A stretch of 44,179 nucleotides of DNA from a virus. How positions within the stretch are numbered: the stretch's first letter is position 1; the number at the start of each line of letters is the position of its first letter. Below the pieces are notes generated by a model. That model saw only the letters and a list, made by a program, of their open reading frames with translations, was not told the origin of the DNA and did no database searches. The translations under genes were made by a program, and so were the position numbers. The stretch is from IMG/VR virus record IMGVR_UViG_3300031645_000921, positions 1 to 44,179 of that record. One strand, 5' to 3'. This document shows positions 36,155-43,780 of this stretch, one piece after another.

Positions 36155-38375
36155 ATTTAATTTCTACTAATTTTTTATTTTGAATTTTTTCTCTTAACTT
36201 TTTTTCTAATCGATCATAAACCTTAGAAATTTGTTTCTTAACAGCTTTCTTTAGTCCACGCGCCCCGTAACTTTCGATATTTGCTTCTTTGATAATTTCA
36301 GCAATGTCAGTTTTACTAAACTTAACGTCATTCTTAGTGACAGTATTAGCAACATATACTTTTCTATATCTTTCGATAAGTTGTTCAGCAATATCATTAG
36401 TTAATCCTGCGTAAACGATTATTTCGTCAAGACGATTAATGAACTCTGGACGAAAGTGTTTTTCAACAGCTTCACGGATTTCCATTGAGCTTGTTCTATG
36501 TCTAACAACACCTTGACCTTTAGCTTTTGCAAAGTCTTTATCATAACCTAAGTTAGTTGTAAAGATAACTAATGCATTTCTAAAGCTTACACGGTTTCCG
36601 TGGTTGTCAGTCATTTCTCCTGTATCTAAGATGTTTAGTAATGCGTCAAATACTTTATCAGCCATTTTTTCACATTCATCAAATAATACAACAGAACTTG
36701 GATATTGCTTAATCATTGAAACTAATCCAGATTCATCATCAGAACCGATGTATCCAGGTGCTGATCCAGTGATTTTAGTTATATCCATGTCATTACTATA
36801 TTCTCCACCATTGATTTTGATGAAGTTCTTTTCAGAACCAAAGAATACTTTTGAAATGATTTTTGCAGTCTCTGTCTTACCTACACCAGTTGGTCCAGCT
36901 AAAATAACTGAGCCTAGTGGCTGTTCAGGATCAACAAGTCCGCGGTCAATACGTTTTAATATTTTTACAACGTCTGTTAAAGCTGCATCTTGACCTAAAA
37001 TGAAATCAAATAATGCTTTTTCACTATCAGTTGCTTTAGTTTCAGAAATGTTAATATTATATTTTACTTTGATAGCATTTCGAATATCTTCAGTCATCAC
37101 TATTTCTCCATCTTCATTGAAAACAGTTGAGTTAGCAAATGCAAGTTCAAGCATATTAATAGCTTTTGCAGGATTTGCTTGGTCTAGTGTATATTTTTCA
37201 GAATAATCTAATACTTTTTGGATTAAATCTTTGTCTGAACCATGTTTACCAAAGAACTCTTCAATACCAGGTTGAACACCTTTAAGTATTTGATAAGTTT
37301 CTTCTTTTGATGGTTCAATGATATTTACTCTATGGAATCTTCTTTCTAGTGCTTTGTCCTTGCTGATGTTCTTTTGATATTCATCAGTAGTCGTTGCCCA
37401 GATCATTTGTATTTCTCCACGAGTAATAAATGGTTTTAAAATGTTTCCAGCACTCGCAGCGCCTTCAGCATCACCAAGTTTAACCATCATATGTGCTTCA
37501 TCAATAAATAGAATAACTTCAGGATTGGCAATAACCAACTTGATAATATTCATTAATTTTGCTTCCATATCTCCACGATATCTAGTACCAGCAACTAATT
37601 GGCCAGCATCTAATTGATATATGATTTTGTTGTGGAATTTCTTGATTGTATTTTTGTTGATAATTCGTTTTACAAATTCATATACTGAAACAGTTTTACC
37701 AGTTCCAGCAAGACCAACAAGAATAACATTATTAATTGATTTCCCTGATAAACCAAGTTGAATTTGATTTACTGCATTATCAGCGCCAACGACAAATGGT
37801 TTGCTCTCCCTTACGTACTTATTAAGATTTACTAATTCAGGAACTTTCTCTAATGCTGCAATTTCTTGCTTTGCAATTTTAACATTGAATGCATCAGCCA
37901 TTTTTTCAGCTAATTCATCAACTTTTTGAGAAGCATTCGCTGATGTACTTTTTAATACATATTCAAGGATATCTCTTAAAATAAAGCTACTGTCTGAAAA
38001 TAGAACTTTGATTAAATCTTCAACTTGCATTTGACGCTTTTGTTTACTTGCATCTAATTTTAAGTTTCTACGAACAGTTTGTCCTTCTTCATGCCACTCA
38101 ACCTTATATGTTTCTCCACTAATTTTAAGGCCAGGATATAATTCTAAAAACATTTCTGTAAAATTTTCTCCTGTAATTCCATATTCTTTAAGAATACCTG
38201 AAAAGTTTTCATAACTCTCAGTATAACGATCTTTTTCTTTATTTGCATTTAGAAATCTTGCAGTTGCTAAGAATAAATGTGGAGTTCCAATCCACGATTG
38301 ATAATTATTAACTGCCTCATTTCCAGCTTTTTGTGATATAAGTTCAATATCTGGTGATAACGCTTTTACGCCCAT
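36153..38375 (-). CDS. Double-AAA+ Clp ATPase (ClpA/ClpC-like)
   Basis: A 740-aa protein. The order is a Clp N-domain (about 1-150), then AAA-1 with Walker A GLAGTGKT (221-228) and Walker B VILFIDEAH (287-295) and arginine finger ERRF (344-347). AAA-2 has Walker A GPTGVGKT (494-501), Walker B VVLFDE (562-567) and a C-terminal GARGLKKAV sensor-2. There is no ClpB middle coiled coil, so it belongs with ClpA/ClpC unfoldases. The tripeptide loop that docks on ClpP (IGL or IGF) is not evident; the corresponding stretch is KGQGVVRH (619-626). It follows a 139-aa gene by 17 bases. Confidence 0.9.
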   Translation of the reverse strand: MGVKALSPDIELISQKAGNEAVNNYQSWIGTPHLFLATARFLNANKEKDRYTESYENFSGILKEYGITGENFTEMFLELYPGLKISGETYKVEWHEEGQTVRRNLKLDASKQKRQMQVEDLIKVLFSDSSFILRDILEYVLKSTSANASQKVDELAEKMADAFNVKIAKQEIAALEKVPELVNLNKYVRESKPFVVGADNAVNQIQLGLSGKSINNVILVGLAGTGKTVSVYEFVKRIINKNTIKKFHNKIIYQLDAGQLVAGTRYRGDMEAKLMNIIKLVIANPEVILFIDEAHMMVKLGDAEGAASAGNILKPFITRGEIQMIWATTTDEYQKNISKDKALERRFHRVNIIEPSKEETYQILKGVQPGIEEFFGKHGSDKDLIQKVLDYSEKYTLDQANPAKAINMLELAFANSTVFNEDGEIVMTEDIRNAIKVKYNINISETKATDSEKALFDFILGQDAALTDVVKILKRIDRGLVDPEQPLGSVILAGPTGVGKTETAKIISKVFFGSEKNFIKINGGEYSNDMDITKITGSAPGYIGSDDESGLVSMIKQYPSSVVLFDECEKMADKVFDALLNILDTGEMTDNHGNRVSFRNALVIFTTNLGYDKDFAKAKGQGVVRHRTSSMEIREAVEKHFRPEFINRLDEIIVYAGLTNDIAEQLIERYRKVYVANTVTKNDVKFSKTDIAEIIKEANIESYGARGLKKAVKKQISKVYDRLEKKLREKIQNKKLVEIK

Positions 38376-38392
38376 TTAATATCCTCCCTTTC

Positions 38393-38812
38393 TTAAAAAC
38401 CTAAGCCAGTTTTTTTGTCATTGCCATCTTCTGGTTTAACTATTACCGCTTTGTTTTTACTTTCAAATTCTCTTAAATCATTGAAAGACATTTCTTTAAC
38501 CGTACTTTTGATTTCATCAATTCTTTCAAGAATTTCATCTTCTGTAAGCTCTGGTGCTTCTTCATCAATTTCGCCTTCAAAATTCATAGGTGATATTAAT
38601 GCTTCTAAATCTACAACAGCTCCAACATATCTCGATAGTATTGAGAAATTTGCTCTGAATTCTGCTTCTTCTTTATATTCGATATTCTTTTTTGCTATTT
38701 TAACAACATCACTAATTTGATTTAATATTTCTAATTTCGCTTCTTCAACGGGTCCAATAGCATTTTCATCATCTAGTTCCTCGTTGCTAAGGGTAAAATC
38801 ATCATAATCCAT
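38393..38812 (-). CDS. Small acidic protein before the Clp ATPase
   Basis: A 139-aa protein from ATG at 38812 (MDYDDFTLSNEELDDEN), preceded by AAAGGAGG at the right spacing; a start at 38845 lacks a ribosome site. It is very acidic and helical (PELTEDEILERIDEIKS). It is co-transcribed with the Clp ATPase gene and could be an adaptor for it, by position only. Confidence 0.65.
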   Translation of the reverse strand: MDYDDFTLSNEELDDENAIGPVEEAKLEILNQISDVVKIAKKNIEYKEEAEFRANFSILSRYVGAVVDLEALISPMNFEGEIDEEAPELTEDEILERIDEIKSTVKEMSFNDLREFESKNKAVIVKPEDGNDKKTGLGF

Positions 38813-38833
38813 AAGTATTCCTCCTTTAAAGAT

Positions 38834-38861
38834 AAAGAGGGACATAGAAATATCCCTCTTT
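38834..38861 (-). terminator. Terminator of the MoxR-VWA operon
   Basis: Stem AAAGAGGGA / TCCCTCTTT shortly after the VWA gene stop. Confidence 0.8.
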
Positions 38862-38868
38862 TGTTATT

Positions 38869-40341
38869 TTAATAACCTTTTTTCTTATTCATTTTAACCC
38901 AATCTGCATCTTTTTTTAATGCTTTTACTTCACCGAATGGTTCAGCTAATGATAGGTTTTCTTCACTATCAATAACGATCCATAAGTTTCTTAATGTTCT
39001 AGGTTTAGGAATTTCACTATCTCCATAACCATCTGTAAAGTATACCATTAATGCATTTCGGTATTGATTTGATTCATTGATATGTTCAATTACAGGTATG
39101 AATGAAGTTCCTCCACGGCCTGTAAATTTTGTATGAATATCCGATGGATTCTTAGCTGTATAGATTGCTCCAATAGCTGAATCACATTCGATGATTGTTA
39201 CTTTTGTATCATAATCTTTAACAATGCTAAAGATTTCATTTGTAACATATTCAAGATCTTCCGCTGACATTGAACCTGAAGTATCAATTGCTAATACTAT
39301 TTCAATATGTCTTTTTGGAAGTTTACCAGATAAATCTGGACGGTATGGTTGACGCCTATTAAGACGTGTTTTAGTTCTTCTATAAGGTACAGGAACTGTT
39401 CCTAAATATTTCTTTAGAATTTGTTTCCAAGAAATCTCTGGTTTTCTAAGCAAAAATTTAATTTGCTCTTGTAATCCAGCAGGCATTAGGCCTCTTGCAC
39501 GATCATCTAATTTACTATAAACATCTCCGATTAAGCCTTTAATACGATCTTTAGCGTCTTCAGAATCAACTTGTTCCCATTGATGAGGTTGTTGTCCATT
39601 ATTATTATTTTCGGTTGCAGGAGAATCTCCATCACCGTCTTCACCTTGACCAGGTGCTGTCATGCCCATTCCTTGACCTTCGCCTTGACCTTCGCCTTCT
39701 TCAGGTGGTGGTAAAGGTGGTCCAAATTGTTTTAGGAATCTATAATAATAATCCATAGAACTATCATCTTTTGGTGTTCTATGTGTTTCTTCGTTTATTT
39801 TAGCTGTGGTATAGGTTCCTCTAGGAAGTCTTAACCTAGCAGATGCATCATCTTTATCTAATCTAACATCATGTTGTACCATAGATGCGATTGATGCGCT
39901 AGAACCTTTTTCTAAATTCATGTGATTTTCTTTATCCATTTCAGCATTTAAATCACCGAATGTTGCTGGATGTTCGTATACCAATCTGAATATTTCAGAA
40001 ACTACAAGTGCTGTAAATTCTGAATAAGAATATTTTGCTAGGAACATAGGATTAAATAGTAATTCAATTGGTTCTTTTGAAACATCTAAATCCATTGGTC
40101 CTCTAAGATTAAATTTAATCTTTGTAGTAACGCTAGTTAAAACAGCGCCATAAAACACGTCATAAGCCATAATCAAGTGAATTTTTTCAAATTCGATTAC
40201 TTGCTCAAATGCTTCTTGTAAAGGAGGAAGTATATTTTTGTCTACTTCCCCTTCATTTATTATCGCAGAAGCCTCAGCTTGAGTTACAAGATCACGACAG
40301 ATATTGTATATTGTTAAAATATTTGCTTTTTTCTCTGCCAT
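38869..40341 (-). CDS. VWA-domain protein partnering a MoxR ATPase (DUF2201-like)
   Basis: A 490-aa protein. The C-terminal von Willebrand A domain (about 345-480) has the metal-binding MIDAS motif DTSGS (353-357) in IEIVLAIDTSGSMS, later GGTSF, and YFTDGYGD. The N-terminal part resembles the putative metallopeptidase half of DUF2201 proteins, but the expected HExxH is replaced by EIFRLVYEH (116-124), so it is probably not a protease. A Pro/Gly/Gln-rich linker spans 208-255. It starts 9 bases after moxR, so the two form the classic MoxR-VWA chaperone pair that remodels protein complexes. Confidence 0.85.
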   Translation of the reverse strand: MAEKKANILTIYNICRDLVTQAEASAIINEGEVDKNILPPLQEAFEQVIEFEKIHLIMAYDVFYGAVLTSVTTKIKFNLRGPMDLDVSKEPIELLFNPMFLAKYSYSEFTALVVSEIFRLVYEHPATFGDLNAEMDKENHMNLEKGSSASIASMVQHDVRLDKDDASARLRLPRGTYTTAKINEETHRTPKDDSSMDYYYRFLKQFGPPLPPPEEGEGQGEGQGMGMTAPGQGEDGDGDSPATENNNNGQQPHQWEQVDSEDAKDRIKGLIGDVYSKLDDRARGLMPAGLQEQIKFLLRKPEISWKQILKKYLGTVPVPYRRTKTRLNRRQPYRPDLSGKLPKRHIEIVLAIDTSGSMSAEDLEYVTNEIFSIVKDYDTKVTIIECDSAIGAIYTAKNPSDIHTKFTGRGGTSFIPVIEHINESNQYRNALMVYFTDGYGDSEIPKPRTLRNLWIVIDSEENLSLAEPFGEVKALKKDADWVKMNKKKGY

Positions 40342-40350
40342 TTCGGCCCC

Positions 40351-41835
40351 CTATTCTTTCATTAATGATTTAAGTGATGAATCAAAATCAACAAGTTGTT
40401 TTAATACATCTTTTGAAAAGCATTTTGAAATTTTAGAAAATACGTTTTTACCATCTTTTGCAACAATGTAATCGACATTAGCAATTTTCTTAGCGAATGT
40501 GATAGTTGTTGAATCATCAAGCATTTTTACGAATTCTGAAATTTGACTTTTGTAGTTATTGTATTGTTTTGCAATTTTGATGTCTGCCATTTTTTTCTTT
40601 TGTTCAAAATCTACAATAGTTTCAGCAATATGATATACTACAGTATCTGCAGTAATTTTTCTACGTAATTGCCCCTGTTTTGCGAATTTATCTTTGATTT
40701 CTTTAGAAATATCTGTAGTTCTGCCATTGATAATATCCATTGGTTTAATAATAGTTGAAGTATCTTGCATGTTACGAATAAATGCACGTCCAGCAACTTG
40801 CCCAACTTTACCAATAATCATTTTTTCCATATCTTTTGAAGATTCATCTCTTTCTGATCTTGTAAGCAAAGTTGTATTATGGAAGATACTAAAGCTATCT
40901 ACGATGTATGCAACCATTTCCCAAGAACGTGGAGATGGATGTTGTTCATCCATATCTTTATGCGAATTATCTTTGTTCATAAATTGAGATTCATCTACTG
41001 CAACTGCATTAATTACTTCATGGTTAAGCCCTTTATCTAAAGCGTAATCTACCCAATCAACTAATTTTGCGTCTACAACGATTTTTAAGAATCTATCTTT
41101 TTGTGCATCATCCATTTCATTAGTAGCATATGTACTATTTTGAGATGAAGGATTTACTGCACCAAGCATAGAAACCCACCAAGGAATATCGTACCCATTA
41201 ATATTTCTATTTAATACAATGTTCATTAATTCTTTCATTGTTTGAGGTTCTGTTCTGTTTAACTCATCAATAAAGAATAATACTGGTTTAATTTCTCCAG
41301 ATTCAACTAATTCGATTTTAAGTTCTGGTGGTAATTTTGAGCCAAATTTAAATTTGTTAACTTCACCACTGACAATATTATCCATTTTTGAATTTACTGG
41401 AAGTGTTTTAAGAAGTGTTCCTAATTTACCAGCAGCTTTTTGCTTAGCAGTTGGGATATCGCGAATTTCAATTCCTTTGTCTGTTAATTTAATTCTTCCG
41501 TTTAAGAAACCTTCATTTGTTGCTTTACGATAATATTCTTCTTCTAAAGACATAATACTATTTGTTATATAATACGGAACGAAACGAACTTCAGTTCCCC
41601 CATTTTGTGTTGGACTTGCGAATGGTAGGCCTGTTACTTCTCCCTCTTTCAATGATCCACCTTCGACTACTAATGCGTAACCGCCTAATTCTCTTGCAGC
41701 TGCATTGACAATTTCTGTTTTACCAATACCGTGTGGTCCTGATAAAAGAACAGTAATGCCTTTTCCTGGTGGTGTAATTAGGTTTGTTAAATACCCTCTC
41801 TTCACCAATCTTTTTCCTGCTTTAATAGTTGCCAT
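40351..41835 (-). CDS. MoxR-family AAA+ ATPase
   Basis: A 494-aa protein. Walker A is GPHGIGKT (33-40), Walker B VLFFIDE (185-191) followed by LNRTEPQTMKELM, and a sensor-1 region SMLGAVNPSSQ is typical of MoxR/RavA/dynein-branch AAA+ proteins. The C-terminal 180 residues are a helical lid plus Lys-rich region. Ring-shaped MoxR ATPases act with the VWA partner encoded next to them. The gene follows AGGAGG and lies downstream of a TATATTATAA promoter-like element. Confidence 0.88.
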   Translation of the reverse strand: MATIKAGKRLVKRGYLTNLITPPGKGITVLLSGPHGIGKTEIVNAAARELGGYALVVEGGSLKEGEVTGLPFASPTQNGGTEVRFVPYYITNSIMSLEEEYYRKATNEGFLNGRIKLTDKGIEIRDIPTAKQKAAGKLGTLLKTLPVNSKMDNIVSGEVNKFKFGSKLPPELKIELVESGEIKPVLFFIDELNRTEPQTMKELMNIVLNRNINGYDIPWWVSMLGAVNPSSQNSTYATNEMDDAQKDRFLKIVVDAKLVDWVDYALDKGLNHEVINAVAVDESQFMNKDNSHKDMDEQHPSPRSWEMVAYIVDSFSIFHNTTLLTRSERDESSKDMEKMIIGKVGQVAGRAFIRNMQDTSTIIKPMDIINGRTTDISKEIKDKFAKQGQLRRKITADTVVYHIAETIVDFEQKKKMADIKIAKQYNNYKSQISEFVKMLDDSTTITFAKKIANVDYIVAKDGKNVFSKISKCFSKDVLKQLVDFDSSLKSLMKE

Positions 41836-41900
41836 TTGTTTCCTCCTTATGTTTTTTGTATTTGGAATAATTAAAACTTAACTATTCCACTAACTCGGTT

Positions 41901-41910
41901 TTATAATATA
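41901..41910 (-). promoter_or_regulatory. Second promoter-like motif before the MoxR-VWA operon
   Basis: TATATTATAA followed by AACCG matches the first ten bases of the 15-base motif before hpf. It is 65 bases before the moxR ATG. Confidence 0.35.
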
Positions 41911-41931
41911 TTATTAAAAGTACATTTAAAA

Positions 41932-41962
41932 ACATACAACCTATATTAACTAAGTTGTATGT
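41932..41962 (-). terminator. Terminator of the zinc-finger nuclease-like gene
   Basis: Stem ACATACAAC / GTTGTATGT spans the stop codon, with a T-rich tract after it on the minus strand. Confidence 0.7.
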
Positions 41963-42737
41963 TTGTATAATCAGTATTTTCGTGAAAAATTTTGTGCTTA
42001 TTATTTGGTGTTTGTTTCTTTATCATTTCAATTATCTCTAAAAATTTATCAAAGTCATTATCATATAACTTTAAGTAATTGAAATTCGATTTTTTAATTG
42101 CGGCATCTTGAGCTTTCTCAATATCAAGATCTCTCAATCTATAATGCTTATTATCAGACGCTTTTACATTCACTATAAGATTTAAACTAGTAATATAAAA
42201 ATCTGGAATATGAAATCTTTGTTTTTTGTCTTCACCTATATATGGAAATGTCATTGGAGCTGGACCCATGATGTCTCCGGGATTAGCTCAATCTACATAT
42301 ACATCTAAATATTCAAGAAATTTTCTTTCATAGCTTCCAGTATACTGTGTTTTCTTTCCAACATTTCATTTATATTCTCCGGAAATACTTCGGCTTGCAA
42401 GCATTTTCTTTTGTTGATCTGGTTCATCTAGTATAGTATCTTTACCATATCTTCGAATCATATTTTTTCTAAAATATTCTCGATACATTTTTCTAGCATG
42501 GTCGTCTGCAAATCTTTCGTATCTTCCCGTTACAATATTAAATTTCGTTGCTTTACCAGTCATTACACACTTTCCATTTTCTTTTGTTAGCGCATATTTA
42601 TTACGCCAATTAAATTCAATTTGTTGTGCAGGTAAACCATGTAGCTCGTCTTTGTGATCTTTTTCCATATGACCGTATAATGCATCAACAACTATATAGC
42701 TCTTTTTGCAAAATGGACACTTGTGTAATTTAGCCAT
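41946..42737 (-). CDS. Zinc-finger protein with PD-(D/E)XK nuclease-like domain (TGA as Trp)
   Basis: A 263-aa protein read through two TGA codons (EYKWNVG and YVDWANP); NFNW-type TGG (EFNWRNK) is also used. N-terminus: a C2H2 finger KCPFCKKSYIVVDALYGHMEKDH (C7, C10, H23, H28). Then a basic region is followed by a Vsr/TnsA-like nuclease pattern: SYERKFLEYLD (Glu), HIPDFYI (D179) and LIVNVKASD. In the last the usual Glu/Gln before x-Lys is Asn, so catalysis is uncertain. It may be a mobile endonuclease or a DNA-repair nuclease. It has its own AACA-N6-TA motif and terminator. Confidence 0.7.
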
Positions 42738-42766
42738 ATTCTCACCTCAATTTTCATATAATTATA

Positions 42767-42778
42767 TAATTAATTGTT
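42767..42778 (-). promoter_or_regulatory. Putative late promoter, AACA-N6-TA motif
   Basis: AACAATTAATTA, 30 bases before the ATG at 42737, followed by TATAATTATATG and GAGGTGA. Confidence 0.6.
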
Positions 42779-42808
42779 CCTATTCTAACGCTTTTTAGAT
42801 TAAAAAGT

Positions 42809-42842
42809 GTCAAAATAGACTGAAGAGAGGGCCTATTTTGAC
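42809..42842 (-). terminator. Terminator hairpin, second of two
   Basis: A 10-bp perfect stem GTCAAAATAG / CTATTTTGAC with a C/T-rich loop, followed on the minus strand by ACTTTTT. The 186-base gap 42738-42923 holds this hairpin, another at 42884 and the promoter motif; no ORF is seen. Confidence 0.75.
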
Positions 42843-42883
42843 GTTCAAAGAGAAATGAAGAAAGAAACTATGAAGAGATATAC

Positions 42884-42903
42884 AATGGGACTCTAATCCC
42901 ATT
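42884..42903 (-). terminator. Hairpin after the 282-aa gene
   Basis: Stem AATGGGA / TCCCATT shortly after the stop at 42924, followed on the minus strand by a pyrimidine-rich tract; probably the first of two tandem terminators. Confidence 0.55.
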
Positions 42904-42923
42904 AATAATTTGTTCTAAAATTA

Positions 42924-43772
42924 TTATTGTAATTTCAACCATAATTCTAATTCAGTTTTACCTTTAACACGCTTTAAAAATTTTTTAGTTTTTGTTGTAT
43001 ATGCAAATCGTAGTTTTGCATATTTATCAGTTATTGTAGACATTATTTCAAAAATAATATCTTCGTCGATAACATCCTGATGCATTACTAGTCTATATCG
43101 ATTTGTTATATCAGTTCTATCTCCGCACATTGGGACACTTCGTTTAGCTATAAAATTCCCATTATTTATAATTTCCATAAGCTCTTTCTTTGAAAATTGA
43201 ACTATTGTAGCTCCGCCAAGTACTCTGTATGGTTCTATTTTTCCATTTAATACACATTCCATAATTAACTTCTTAGAAGAATGATTAATATCTAAATTTC
43301 CTAAAACTGTGCCAATTATAGTCTTTGATACTTTATTATTAAATATGCTAAATAATTCGTCTAATGTATATTGTTTGTTAAAGCCAATATATTTTAAATC
43401 AATATTTCTAGTTCCAACATAAAACTCTGAATAATATGGATGAGTATTATGACCCTTTCCTCCACCATAATTACTTGCTAATATAATGCTTGTAATTAAC
43501 TCAAGTTTAAGTTGAGATGGAATTTTTCTTTCAAGTACAATATGTGTTGGGCCTACATTTTGTGGTACAAATTTTCTTTTATTAAAAGATTCAATAAGCT
43601 TTCTAACACTTGCTACAGTTGGTCTTCGTATGCTATAGTATTTTATAGTTTTATCCCAATGGCTTTTTGTTTTAAAAATTATTTTGTCTTCTAATTTAGT
43701 ATTGCCCATTATAGTTTTTGTAATTCGTTTAAATTCTATATCAGTAAATATATTAGTTCTAATGTATTTCAT
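42924..43772 (-). CDS. Hypothetical protein
   Basis: A 282-aa basic protein, mixed alpha/beta, with a Gly/His-rich loop (ASNYGGGKGHNTHPYY) near residue 110 and a CGDRTDITNRYRL segment that could be a binding loop. Trp codons are TGG. It starts after TTAGGAGAA, 8 bases beyond the preceding stop. No recognised family. It is the last gene of a unit that enters from beyond the window's right edge. Confidence 0.65.
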   Translation of the reverse strand: MKYIRTNIFTDIEFKRITKTIMGNTKLEDKIIFKTKSHWDKTIKYYSIRRPTVASVRKLIESFNKRKFVPQNVGPTHIVLERKIPSQLKLELITSIILASNYGGGKGHNTHPYYSEFYVGTRNIDLKYIGFNKQYTLDELFSIFNNKVSKTIIGTVLGNLDINHSSKKLIMECVLNGKIEPYRVLGGATIVQFSKKELMEIINNGNFIAKRSVPMCGDRTDITNRYRLVMHQDVIDEDIIFEIMSTITDKYAKLRFAYTTKTKKFLKRVKGKTELELWLKLQ

Positions 43773-43780
43773 AAATTCTC

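Noticed and set aside
25614-41835. Mollicute chromosome instead of phage (GAPDH, HPF, ClpP, TGA as Trp)
   Set aside because: No ribosomal, tRNA or cell-division genes; giant low-complexity structural genes, homing endonucleases, a group I intron in nrdJ, RusA and repeated phage-like promoter motifs all favour a phage. Host-contig chimera is not excluded by sequence alone.
42809-42890. Hammerhead-like ribozyme (a CTGAAGAG box and a later GAAA on the plus strand)
   Set aside because: No stem II between the two boxes and no third stem; the dominant structure is a terminator hairpin for the minus-strand gene.
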